A stretch of 64,000 nucleotides of DNA from Gordonia jacobaea (lineage in GTDB: Bacteria; Actinomycetota; Actinomycetes; Mycobacteriales; Mycobacteriaceae), in the NCBI RefSeq assembly GCF_001186365.1, contig NZ_LDTZ01000014.1, forward strand, positions 124,001-188,000, read 5' to 3'. A program made the position numbers and the translations under genes. Each line of letters begins with the position of its first letter. Position 1 is the first letter of the stretch. A model generated the notes under the pieces. That model was not told the DNA's origin. It saw only the letters and a program-made list of their open reading frames with translations, and made no database searches. Shown here one piece after another: positions 8,500-16,789 of the stretch.

Positions 8500-9939
8500 T
8501 TACCAGCGTCGTCGTGCGGCGCGTGCCTCGCGACGGCGGCGCGCCCAGTCGGGTGCGACGGGCAGGCGGGGGCGTCGCAGCGTGCGGGCGACGAACTCTC
8601 CGAGCGTGACGCCCGCGGCCAGTGCGCAGCCGACGCCGAGCGCCGCGGCCATCCAGGTGAGTCCGGTGAGCGTCTGGTCGTTGAGCACGCCGTAGAGGGC
8701 GCGGTAGACGGCGAGACCGGGAAGCAGGGGAGTGATGCCCGCGATCGCGACGACCAGCGGCGGAACCAGCGCGCGGCGGGCCAGCAGACCGCCGACGAGG
8801 CCGACGCAGGTGGCGGCGAGTCCCGCGGCGATGACGTCGCCGACCGGCAGGAACGACGCCGCTGCCGCGACGCCTGCGCCGATGAGACCGCCCAGGAACG
8901 CGATGGGCAGCGCACGACGCTCCGCATAACTGGCGAGCGCGAACGCGAAGGCCGCGATTGCGCCTGACGCGACGCGGATGGGGACGTCGACAGGTGCGAA
9001 CTCCGTCGACGAGGTGATCGTCGGCAGGTAGATGCCGACCGAACTCATCAGGCGCAATCCGATACCGACGCCCGCGATGATGCCGCCGGTCATGAGCAGC
9101 AGTTCGAAGAAGCGCGCGACGCCGGTGATCGGCGCACCGGTGATGGCGTCCTGCACCGAACCGACCAGCGAGAGGCCGGACAGCAGCACGACGATCCCCG
9201 CGGCGATGACCTGAGACGGGGTGATCGACAGGCTTTGCCACCCGGTCTTCTCGCCGAGTTCGTACACGAGCGCAGCGGGTACGACGGCGATGAATCCGCC
9301 TGCGACCTGCTGGAAGAAGATCGGTGTGCCGATCCTGTTGAGTCGGCGGTTGAACGTGACCGTGACGACGGTGGTGAGCCAGGCGAGGACCGCCACGACC
9401 ACGTCACCGCCGAGAAGCACCGAGATGCCCGACGCCATGAGGCCCCACGCGAACGTCGAGACCCAGTACGGGTAGGGGTGTTTGGCCGCGATGATCTGGT
9501 CGACGATCCGGTGTGCCGTCGACGGTGTGATCGCCGAGTCGCGAATGCGACGAACCAGCCGGTCGACGGCTGCGAGGCGCGTGAAGTCGAGCGACCGGTA
9601 GTGCACCGTCTGCATCGTCGTGATCGGGGGAAGGGTCGCACCACGTCGGGCTACGACGACGATCGTGTTGTACGTGACGTCGACGTCGACATCCTCGACG
9701 CCGTAGATGCTCGCGACGAACCGGATTTGCGAGGAGGTGTCTATCGCGCCGGTTCCCGAGTCGAGGAGCACGGCACCGATCTTGGTCGCGAGGTCGAGCA
9801 CCTCGGTGATCGCGCCGACGTCGAACCGGTCGATCGGGCGGCGCGGTGCCACCATGATGCTGCCCGGTTCGATCGTGTCGATCGTCGCCTGCCTCGTCCC
9901 GGTGAGGCGGCGGACAGCGCGCCCGATATACTCACGCAC
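8500..9939 (-). CDS. thrE: ThrE-type threonine/serine exporter
   Basis: An inner-membrane exporter of threonine and serine. The 479-residue protein has a soluble N-terminal half (residues 30-170, with the conserved LLDSGTGA and the VARRG turn) and a membrane half of about ten hydrophobic segments, the ThrE layout; the C-terminus is strongly basic. The start is GTG 9939 with a perfect AAGGAGG five nt upstream. That Shine-Dalgarno is the reverse complement of the 5' end of the tRNA-Thr gene lying on the other strand, so the thrE leader must be read antisense through the tRNA. See the finding on this overlap. Substrate assigned by family only. Confidence 0.88.
   Translation of the reverse strand: MREYIGRAVRRLTGTRQATIDTIEPGSIMVAPRRPIDRFDVGAITEVLDLATKIGAVLLDSGTGAIDTSSQIRFVASIYGVEDVDVDVTYNTIVVVARRGATLPPITTMQTVHYRSLDFTRLAAVDRLVRRIRDSAITPSTAHRIVDQIIAAKHPYPYWVSTFAWGLMASGISVLLGGDVVVAVLAWLTTVVTVTFNRRLNRIGTPIFFQQVAGGFIAVVPAALVYELGEKTGWQSLSITPSQVIAAGIVVLLSGLSLVGSVQDAITGAPITGVARFFELLLMTGGIIAGVGIGLRLMSSVGIYLPTITSSTEFAPVDVPIRVASGAIAAFAFALASYAERRALPIAFLGGLIGAGVAAAASFLPVGDVIAAGLAATCVGLVGGLLARRALVPPLVVAIAGITPLLPGLAVYRALYGVLNDQTLTGLTWMAAALGVGCALAAGVTLGEFVARTLRRPRLPVAPDWARRRREARAARRRW
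9927..9932 (+). promoter_or_regulatory. -10 hexamer of the tRNA-Thr promoter, inside thrE codons
   Basis: TATACT sits 11 nt before the mature tRNA 5' end, so transcription would begin about 5 nt upstream of the tRNA. It lies within the first codons of thrE on the opposite strand. No convincing -35 element is visible at the usual distance. Confidence 0.55.
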
Positions 9940-9943
9940 GCAT

Positions 9944-10018
9944 GCCTCCTTAGCTCAGTGGTAGAGCACTCGCCTTGTAAGCGAGCGGTCGTCGGTTCAA
10001 TCCCGACAGGGGGCTCCA
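9944..10018 (+). tRNA. tRNA-Thr (anticodon UGU), CCA encoded
   Basis: A complete cloverleaf can be folded. The acceptor stem is GCCTCCT (9944-9950) paired with AGGGGGC (10008-10014), the D stem is GCTC/GAGC, the anticodon stem CTCGC/GCGAG encloses the loop CTTGTAA with anticodon TGT, and the T arm is GTCGG TTCAATC CCGAC. The discriminator is T, followed by an encoded CCA at 10016-10018. It reads ACA codons, rare in this GC-rich genome. Confidence 0.97.
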
Positions 10019-10156
10019 CCCGTCCCGGTTGTGTCTCGCGACGCCTGATTCCCCAGACCGGGCCCCGTATCCGATGTCCCGCGTAAGTGTGGGGTCGGAT
10101 GATCCTTTGGCACAAACCAGCAGGCCGAACCGCCAACGGCTCCCTATCATTGCGGC

Positions 10157-11742
10157 GTGAACAGTGCAGCCGACGCAGTGGCCGGCCAGACGGTCTACCG
10201 GGGTCAGACGACCGGCAACGTCGATGTCTGGCGTGGCATCCGATACGCAACACCGCCGACGGGCGATCTACGGTGGCGCCGCGCGCGACCGCTCGAGCCG
10301 ACGTCGGGAACCGTCGACGCGACGACGTTCGGGTCTGTGGCGCCCCAGCAAGTGAACCCGGGCGTCCCCTTGTCACCCGACGCCGTCAAGAGCGAGGACT
10401 GCCTGTTCCTCAATGTCTGGGCGCCGCAGGGAGCGGCAGGCGATGGCCGTCGACTGCCGGTCATTGTGTGGATTCACGGTGGCGCATACGTTTTCGGCGC
10501 GGGCACACACCCATCTACGACGGCGCGCATCTCGCGTCGACGCAGAACATCGTGGTGGTGACGCTGAACTACCGTCTCGGTGCTCTCGGCTTTGCCGACC
10601 TCGGCGCTCCGGGGCCCGGTACGGCTGGTGCGGCCGGTCCCACTGCCTCCGCCGGTGGACGATACGAATCCAACGCTGGCCTCAGCGATGTCCTCACCGC
10701 GCTGCGCTGGGTGGCCGACACCATCGACGCGTTCGGCGGCGATCCGGACAATGTCACGGTCGCGGGCGAGTCCGCCGGCGGCGGAATGGTGACGACGCTG
10801 CTGACGATGCCGCTCGCTCGAGGACTCTTCCACCGCGCCGTCGCGCAGAGCTCCCCGGTGACCTCGGTGTACGACAGGGCGCGCGCACGGTTCGTCGTCG
10901 AGCGGTTGACCGCCGCTGTCGGAGGAACGTGTGGCGACATCGAGAGCTTTGCTGCGTTGGACACCGACAAGTTGGTTGCCGCCACGATGAAGGCATTCAC
11001 CGGGGTGCCTGCCGCACATCCGGGCACCATCCCCTTCTCGCCGGTGGTCGACGGCGATCTGGTGCCGCGACATCCGATCGACGTCTACCGAGATGGCGAG
11101 TCGCTGCCGATTCCACTTCTCATCGGCACCAATCGCGACGAGGCCGCGCTCTTCAAGTTCATGAAATCGCCATTGCTGCCCATCAGTGAGCCCGCGATCG
11201 TGCAGATGTTCACCGCGATCGCGTCGGAGTATCCGGAGGTCTCGATCCCCACGGCCGAGCGCGTCGCGGCAGCGTATCCGGGCGCGAAGGCGAAGTCCAT
11301 GGGCCTCGACGTCGCGCGCGACATGGCGTTCAGGATGCCGACGGTGTGGGCCGCGGAGGGTCACGCGGGAGTCGCTCCGGTGCATCTCTATCGATTCGAC
11401 TGGTCGACAAGGCTGTTGCGGGCCATCGGGATTCGTGCGTCGCACGCCACCGAGGTGCCGTATCTGTTCGGCTACTTTCCGAGCGGCAAGGCCGGCTTCC
11501 AGTTCTGGCTCGGCGGCAGACGGGTCGGTGAGCGGATCGCCGCGGACATGCAGGCTCGGTGGGGTTCGTTCATCCGCGACGGCGACCCGAACTCCCGTCT
11601 CGACTCGGCAACGCCCTCGTGGCCGACGTTCACCACCGACCGTCGCGCGACGCTGGTCATCGACGCTCACGACAGCGTCGTCGACGATCTCGACGGACCG
11701 CTGCGTGAAGCATGGGGCGACGAGGTTCTCGGGTTTCGCTGA
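10157..11742 (+). pseudogene. Carboxylesterase type B, frameshifted near 10505
   Basis: Two overlapping frames together encode one carboxylesterase/lipase type B of about 528 residues. The N-terminal part (from GTG 10157) runs from VYRGQTTGNVDVWRGIRYA to WIHGGAYVFGAG; the rest continues in the -1 shifted frame from TPIYDGAHLAS onward. The catalytic triad is all in the second part: Ser in GESAGGG, Glu in TNRDEAALF and His in ASHATEVPYLFG. One base appears to be missing around 10504-10510, in an ACACAC run. It is either a real inactivating deletion or a sequencing error. TATCAT (10145-10150) lies 6 nt before the start. Confidence 0.85.
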
Positions 11743-11833
11743 GCAACCGTCTCCCGCAGGCGAAAGATCAACCTGAGCGCAGCAGATTTGCGTTCTCGAA
11801 TGAGACGGCATTAACCTCGCGTCTCAGACTCTT

Positions 11834-11849
11834 CTTACTTGCAAGTAAG
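11834..11849. promoter_or_regulatory. Perfect 16-bp palindrome, probable operator
   Basis: CTTACTTGCAAGTAAG is its own reverse complement and lies 24 bp before the start of the exported-protein/lipase-like operon. The form suits a TetR-type dimer site. No regulator gene adjoins, so the protein that binds is unknown. Confidence 0.6.
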
Positions 11850-11873
11850 TAGGGGATGACGTGGAGGGGAACA

Positions 11874-13130
11874 ATGCGCAGATTCTTGGGGACATCTCTG
11901 CTCGCAGCAGTGGTTGTCACGCTCGGATTCGTCGGAGTGGTCGCGGCGACGCCGCAGGCGTCGGCGAGTGATCGACTCGACAGAGTTCTGAACCTGCCGC
12001 TCGTCAACCGAGACGCGTCGAACGGGCCCGGTGGTGTGAACCCCGCGTTGCCCACCGATCCGACGGTGCTCCGCTCGCTACTCGAAGAAGCGCGTAGTCG
12101 CTCGATCGCGCCGTCGTCGTATCGCGCGCTGCTCTTCCAATACTGGCTCGCCGACACCACGAAGGCCGCGGGGATCGATCTCGCGTCGTGGAACCCGCGG
12201 GCAGGTGTGAGCGCCAATCGGCAGAATCTGGTTCGCTCGTACCGGTTCTACGAGAACCTGCAACTGTCGCATCGTGAACTGCAGTGGGCGGGAATGGGTG
12301 GGCTCGTCGGCGCCGACTTCGGTGGCGGGCTCCTCGACTTCGAGCTCGCGACCAACATCTACGACTTCGCCCGCCTGCAGCCGATCGCCAATGCGATTGT
12401 CGGACAGACCAATACGACCCTCGGCCCGGTCTTCGTCGACAAACTGCCCCGCGGCCTGCGTGCGCTGGCACGTGTCGGAGCGACCATCTCCGCAGACGAC
12501 CTGCGCAAGATCCAGGGCGACATCCTGGTGATGCAGAAGAACATCTTCTCCGACCTCATGCCGATGCACCGCGCCTACGTCGTCGGCGGACTGCCCGCTC
12601 TCGACGAGATGCACCGTGCGGGCCTGTTCGACGGCGAGATCCTGCGTGCCTGGCAGCAGATCGCCTCCAAGCAACCCGACGCGATCGCCGCGGGCAACGC
12701 GCGACTGCTGCGTCGCGAGCAGGGCGAGGTCATCAAGGCTCAGTGGGACGCGACGCGTGCCTACAAGGGCGACGTCGGCGAGGCGATGACGTATGCGAGC
12801 ACCGTTGCCGGATCGCCTTCTGTGGCAGGCGTTGTCGCGCCGCGCTCGTTCCGCTCGATCGAGATTCACGGGACCGCGCCGAACGGGCGTCCGGCGACAT
12901 TGACTGTGCCACTGCCGAATTGGAACTGGTCGGTCTTCCCCGAACGGTGGGCATACATCACCGATCAGTTGCTGCCCAAGTACAAGCTGCAGGTCAACAA
13001 TCACTGGCCAGAGCTCTCCGCGACGCTGCGCAAACCGTATGACCAGCAGTTGGAGAGCCACCGGCCGATGTGGAACATCGCGCCGATGCTGCAGTCCGCC
13101 CTGGAGACGACGAAGGTGAGCTACCAGTGA
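11874..13130 (+). CDS. Exported protein of unknown function
   Basis: A 418-residue protein with a signal peptide (positive start, then a hydrophobic LLAAVVVTLGFVGVVAA and an AxA cleavage site near QASA). I do not recognise the mature part. It is mostly polar with many Trp, Tyr and Arg, a glycine-rich GMGGLVGADFGGGLLDFE segment and no cysteine motif or repeats. ATG 11874 is chosen over ATG 11856 because GGAGGGG lies just before it. The end overlaps the next gene as GTGA, so it is translationally coupled with a lipase-like exported protein; the two probably act together outside the cell membrane. Confidence 0.75.
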   Translation: MRRFLGTSLLAAVVVTLGFVGVVAATPQASASDRLDRVLNLPLVNRDASNGPGGVNPALPTDPTVLRSLLEEARSRSIAPSSYRALLFQYWLADTTKAAGIDLASWNPRAGVSANRQNLVRSYRFYENLQLSHRELQWAGMGGLVGADFGGGLLDFELATNIYDFARLQPIANAIVGQTNTTLGPVFVDKLPRGLRALARVGATISADDLRKIQGDILVMQKNIFSDLMPMHRAYVVGGLPALDEMHRAGLFDGEILRAWQQIASKQPDAIAAGNARLLRREQGEVIKAQWDATRAYKGDVGEAMTYASTVAGSPSVAGVVAPRSFRSIEIHGTAPNGRPATLTVPLPNWNWSVFPERWAYITDQLLPKYKLQVNNHWPELSATLRKPYDQQLESHRPMWNIAPMLQSALETTKVSYQ

Positions 13131-14491
13131 GTCACACACCAAAGGTGTTGCGCGGCAACCGACGACGCGGCGCACTCGGCGTGGTTCTCGCCGTCGCAGC
13201 GCTTGCGGGAGCGGTGCTGTCGGCACCCGCCGCCCACGCCGCCCCACCCAATCGCACACCGGGACTCGATGAGATCTTCAACGGTTACGTCGTCGGCACG
13301 TTCACCAACGGCAGGCCGGCGAGTCCCGATGAGGTGATCAAGCCACTCACTTCCGGCGACCCGTTCTACGCCGAGCCGCGTCTGCGTGGCGACGAGAAGC
13401 CGGGCACCGTGCTCAAGGCCAAGAAGGTCGACGTCCAGTTCACCGGATTCCGCCCTGGCAACCTCGACGCCTACAAGTTGATGTACGTCACGCGCGGACT
13501 GCACGACGAACCCGAGCTCAGCACGGGAATCCTGATGGTGCCGGTCGACGGCCGCGACAACGCGACCCGGCCGCTCGTCGGCTATCAGTTCGCCAATGAC
13601 AGCGTCGGTGCGTACTGCCACCCGTCGTCGATGTGGACCGGAGCCGATCCGCTCGACGGTGCGTCGTGGTCGGCGCTCGGACCGCTCGCGCAGATGTTCG
13701 GCAAGGGCTATGCGGTGATGATCAGCGACGTCGGCAACGACGGTGATCCCAATCCGCACGGCGTCTTTGCGGGCAAGTTCGGTGGAAACGCTCTGCTCGA
13801 CGGCATGCGCGCAGCGCTCGACCATCGACCGGCGGGACTGTCGAAGAGCGCTCCCAAGGCGATCTTCGGGATTGCCGGGGGCGGCGTCGGCGCTGCGTTC
13901 GGCGCAGAGAAGGCCGCGGCTTACGCGCCCGAGTTGAACATCAAGGGCACCGTGCTCGAGGGCATGGTGGTCAACCAGCGCAACTTCATCCGTACCTCCG
14001 ACGGCTCGGTCGGTTCGGGCTTCGCGTTTGCGACGCTGCTCGGGCTCGAGCCGCGGTACCCGGAGATGAAGATCGACGACAAGCTGACGCCCGCGGGCAA
14101 GGCGCTCGCCGACGTGTTCCGCACGCAGTGTCAGACGCCCGCCTACTTCGGCACGCCGTTCGTGCCGCTGCGCACGCTGTTCAAGGGCGGCAAGAGCCCG
14201 GCCGACATCCCCGAGTTCCAGCACGTCTACCGCGACAACCTGCTGGGTACACGGTCGCCGAAGTCGCCGGTGCTGATCGCCTCCTGCGCCAAGGACGACT
14301 CGCCGATGTCGCTGGTGCCCGCCGCGGATTCGCGCAAGCTCGCCGCGACGTACCGCGCGGGCGGCACCCGCGTCGACTACCAGCCGACGGACTGCAGCAT
14401 GCTGCACTTCCTGACCAACATGTACGGCTGGGGCACCGACCTCTTTGGGATGCAGACGATCGACTGGCTCGACGCGCGGCTGAAGAGCTGA
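13127..14491 (+). CDS. Secreted lipase-like (LIP family) protein without catalytic serine
   Basis: A 454-residue exported protein with a Tat-like or Sec signal (GNRRRGALGVVLAVAALAGAVLS, cleavage near AHA). The body follows the secretory lipase (LIP, PF03583-type) pattern, including the YAPELN region after the nucleophile elbow and C-terminal AKDDSPMS and LHFLTN stretches where Asp and His are expected. At the elbow, where relatives carry GYSQGG, this protein reads GIAGGG, placing Ala250 in the serine position. It is therefore probably not a classical serine lipase. The start is GTG 13127, overlapping the previous stop. Confidence 0.8.
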   Translation: MSHTPKVLRGNRRRGALGVVLAVAALAGAVLSAPAAHAAPPNRTPGLDEIFNGYVVGTFTNGRPASPDEVIKPLTSGDPFYAEPRLRGDEKPGTVLKAKKVDVQFTGFRPGNLDAYKLMYVTRGLHDEPELSTGILMVPVDGRDNATRPLVGYQFANDSVGAYCHPSSMWTGADPLDGASWSALGPLAQMFGKGYAVMISDVGNDGDPNPHGVFAGKFGGNALLDGMRAALDHRPAGLSKSAPKAIFGIAGGGVGAAFGAEKAAAYAPELNIKGTVLEGMVVNQRNFIRTSDGSVGSGFAFATLLGLEPRYPEMKIDDKLTPAGKALADVFRTQCQTPAYFGTPFVPLRTLFKGGKSPADIPEFQHVYRDNLLGTRSPKSPVLIASCAKDDSPMSLVPAADSRKLAATYRAGGTRVDYQPTDCSMLHFLTNMYGWGTDLFGMQTIDWLDARLKS

Positions 14492-14519
14492 GGTCTCGCC
14501 AGGGGGTGATCTCGACAAG

Positions 14520-14658
14520 CTCGATCAGCGGTGGGGGCGCTCGATCAGCGGTGGGGGCGCTCGATCAGCGGTGGGGGGTGATCTCGACAGGCTCGATCAG
14601 CGGGTAGGGCTCGATCAGCGGGTAAGGCTCGATCAGCGGTGGGGGCGCTCGATCAGCG
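14520..14658. repeat. Seven-copy CTCGATCAGCG repeat array
   Basis: The core CTCGATCAGCG occurs at 14520, 14540, 14560, 14592, 14610, 14628 and 14648, joined by short G-rich spacers, with two GATCTCGACAAGC/GATCTCGACAGGC copies among them. It fills the gap between the lipase-like gene and ridA. It matches in form the array at 41239-41327. Confidence 0.85.
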
Positions 14659-14677
14659 AGGGGCATACGATCGTGGC

Positions 14678-15076
14678 ATGACCCGGATCACGCTCAACGG
14701 CTCGTCGGTGCTCCACAACGGCGGATTCCCCTACAGCGCGACAGTGAGCGCGGGGCCGCTGCTGTTCACCGCGGGAATCTCGCCGCTCGACGAAGAGGGC
14801 GTCGTCGTCGCGGCCAACGACGTCGTCGGGCAGACTCGCCGGTGTCTGGAGAACCTGTCGGCACTGCTCGCCGAGCGCGGCGCGACACCCGCTGATCTCG
14901 CCAAGCTGACGATCTATGTGGCCGAGCATCTCCAGGCCGACCTCGCCGTCGCGTGGGACGCGGTCGTCGCAGAACTCGGTGAGTCAGTGCCGCCGGCCAT
15001 GATGGTGGGGGTCACGGTGTTGCCGTACGACGAGCAGGTCGTCGAAATCGACGCTGTCGCTGCACTTCCCGCGTGA
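14678..15076 (+). CDS. RidA-family (YjgF/YER057c) protein
   Basis: A 132-residue single-domain RidA-type protein. Members hydrolyse reactive enamine/imine intermediates released by PLP enzymes, though many subgroups have other roles. Family features visible are LLFTAGISP, the DVVGQTRRCLENL helix and the VEIDAVAAL ending; the usual active-site Arg region reads PPAMMVGV here, without a clear Arg, so it may belong to a non-deaminating subgroup. ATG 14678 lies 6 nt after TACGAT (14666-14671), suggesting a leaderless start, and clears the repeat array upstream. The AlkZ-like gene follows after 10 nt. Confidence 0.82.
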   Translation: MTRITLNGSSVLHNGGFPYSATVSAGPLLFTAGISPLDEEGVVVAANDVVGQTRRCLENLSALLAERGATPADLAKLTIYVAEHLQADLAVAWDAVVAELGESVPPAMMVGVTVLPYDEQVVEIDAVAALPA

Positions 15077-15086
15077 CCGCGGTCCG

Positions 15087-16280
15087 ATGAGCTCGGCGCA
15101 CCGACCGCACATCTCCGATTCCGAGCGTCGAGCTCGCCTCATGCGCAGGCACCGACTTGCCGAAGATTTCTCGGCCGCGACGCCCGTCGACGTCGCGCAG
15201 TCGATGGTCGGGCTGCACGCGACCACGTGGTCGACGGTCTATCTGTCGACGTGGGCGCGGATGCCGGGCTTCGTGCCCGCCGACCTCGACGCCGCACTCT
15301 ACGACGACCGCAGCCTGGTCCGACAACTTGCCATGCGCCGCACCATGTTTGTTCTGCCGAGGGAGACCCTGCGCGACGCCGTCGGCGCTGTCGGTCCGCG
15401 CGTCACCGCGTCGGAACGGACCAACATGCTGCGAGACCTGCGGCGCAGCAGCGACTTTCCCGATCCCGACGGCTGGATCGACACGGCGCGGGCGGCGGTG
15501 GCGCGGCTGGTGTCCGACGGTGTTCCACGCAGCACGACCCAATTGCGCAAGGCGCTACCGGAACTCGATGGTCGAGTGACCGTCGGCACGGGAAAGTCTT
15601 GGGGCGGAACGATTCCCATGGCACCGCGTGTCCTGAACATGATGAGTGCAGCCGGCGAGATCGTCCGCGGCCCCAACGACGGTCCCTGGCATCGGTCCAA
15701 GCCGCTGTGGGTCGGGATGGAGCAGTGGCTCGAAGAACCGCTCGATTCGCCCGACATCGAGACCGGCCACGTCAGAATGATCGACAGGTGGCTGCGTGCC
15801 TTCGGACCGGGTACCGAGACCGATATCGTCTGGTGGCTCGGGAGTACCAAAACCGCTGTGCGAGCGGCACTTGCGCAGCTCGACGTCGTCGAGGTCGACC
15901 TCGACGACGGATCGGTCGGCTACGTGCACGCCGACGACACCGAAGAAGTCGGCGCCGTGGAACCGCAGGCGGTGCTGCTCCCCGAGCTCGACCCGACGAC
16001 GATGGGTCACAAGCAACGCGCCTTCTACCTCGGTGAGCACGGCGAGCACGTCTTCGATTCGAACGGCAACGGCGGGCAAACCGCGTGGTGGGACGGTCGG
16101 ATCGTCGGAGGTTGGTCGCGCCAGCCGGACGGATCGGTGGAGATCCATTCGTTCGAGCGACTGCCCCGCGCCGCGACTCGGGCACTGACATCGCGCGCGG
16201 ACACGTTGGCCGAATGGCTCGGCGACGAGAACCCGCGGCCCGCATACCCGGCGCCGTTCATGCGTGGGGCGCCTCGATGA
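15087..16280 (+). CDS. Winged-helix DNA-binding protein, AlkZ-like (HTH_42)
   Basis: A 397-residue protein of the HTH_42/AlkZ-like family, whose characterised members are DNA glycosylases that unhook crosslinks or excise bulky alkyl adducts. Recognisable parts are the N-terminal SERRARLMRRHRLA and WSTVYLSTWARMPGF, a middle winged-helix region, and the conserved LLPELDPTTMGHKQRAFYL near the C-terminus. The place of the catalytic Gln-x-Gln of AlkZ seems to be taken by His44-Ala45-Thr46. The activity could therefore differ. It begins 10 nt after ridA and may be co-transcribed. Confidence 0.75.
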   Translation: MSSAHRPHISDSERRARLMRRHRLAEDFSAATPVDVAQSMVGLHATTWSTVYLSTWARMPGFVPADLDAALYDDRSLVRQLAMRRTMFVLPRETLRDAVGAVGPRVTASERTNMLRDLRRSSDFPDPDGWIDTARAAVARLVSDGVPRSTTQLRKALPELDGRVTVGTGKSWGGTIPMAPRVLNMMSAAGEIVRGPNDGPWHRSKPLWVGMEQWLEEPLDSPDIETGHVRMIDRWLRAFGPGTETDIVWWLGSTKTAVRAALAQLDVVEVDLDDGSVGYVHADDTEEVGAVEPQAVLLPELDPTTMGHKQRAFYLGEHGEHVFDSNGNGGQTAWWDGRIVGGWSRQPDGSVEIHSFERLPRAATRALTSRADTLAEWLGDENPRPAYPAPFMRGAPR

Positions 16281-16322
16281 GAGCTACGGGCCGCTGACCA
16301 CGACGGGTTGGGTGCTCTCGAA

Positions 16323-16712
16323 CTACACCCACTCGACGAACTGCACGATGATGCCGTTCGGATCCTCGATCTGGAAGTAGCGCTCGCCCCAGGGTTCGGT
16401 CTCCGGTTCGGTCACCACCTGTGCGCCCGCGTCGCGCACTGCGCGGAAAATACCGTCGACGTCGTCGACCACGAATGCGAGGAGTAGCCCGTCTCCCGCG
16501 CTCCCCGCACGATGGGCGGGTTTGAAGGTTTCCAGGCCGGTCTTGAGAAAGATGACGTTCGGTGTCCCCGTCGGCGCATCGTCCGGGGCGGCCAGCGAGA
16601 TAAAGCCGTCTGCCTGCATGGCGACGGTGTATCCGACGTGGCGGGATAGAAACTCGGCCGACGCCTGTGGGTCGGGCACGTTGAGGGAAATCGCGGTGGC
16701 TGTGATGGGCAT
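16323..16712 (-). CDS. VOC-family (glyoxalase/bleomycin-resistance fold) protein
   Basis: A 129-residue single VOC domain of two beta-alpha-beta-beta-beta units (ITATAISLNVPDPQASAEFL... and ...LLLAFVVDDVDGIFRAVRDAG). The ending GERYFQIEDPNGIIVQFVEW is typical. Substrate and metal use are unknown; the few possible metal ligands include the final Glu. ATG 16712 is preceded by GAAAGG. It is divergent from a TetR gene with two tandem operator copies between them, so it is very likely the regulator's direct target, perhaps in detoxification. Confidence 0.85.
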   Translation of the reverse strand: MPITATAISLNVPDPQASAEFLSRHVGYTVAMQADGFISLAAPDDAPTGTPNVIFLKTGLETFKPAHRAGSAGDGLLLAFVVDDVDGIFRAVRDAGAQVVTEPETEPWGERYFQIEDPNGIIVQFVEWV

Positions 16713-16721
16713 GTGAGCCTT

Positions 16722-16763
16722 TCTCGTATGGGGTACGAGATCTAGTATCCGTATAGTGTACGA
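16722..16763. promoter_or_regulatory. Two tandem operators between VOC and TetR genes
   Basis: TCTCGTA-TGGGG-TACGAGA (16722-16740) is an inverted repeat. A second copy of its core lies 25 bp away: CGTATGGGGTACGA at 16725 and CGTATAGTGTACGA at 16750. The second contains TATAGT, a likely -10 for the TetR gene, so binding would block both promoters. Confidence 0.7.
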
Positions 16764-16789
16764 AAAGTCAAGGAACGGGAGATGCACTG

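Noticed and set aside
14520..14658. CRISPR-like tandem repeats
   Set aside because: Spacers are short, G-rich and nearly identical, and no cas genes are present.
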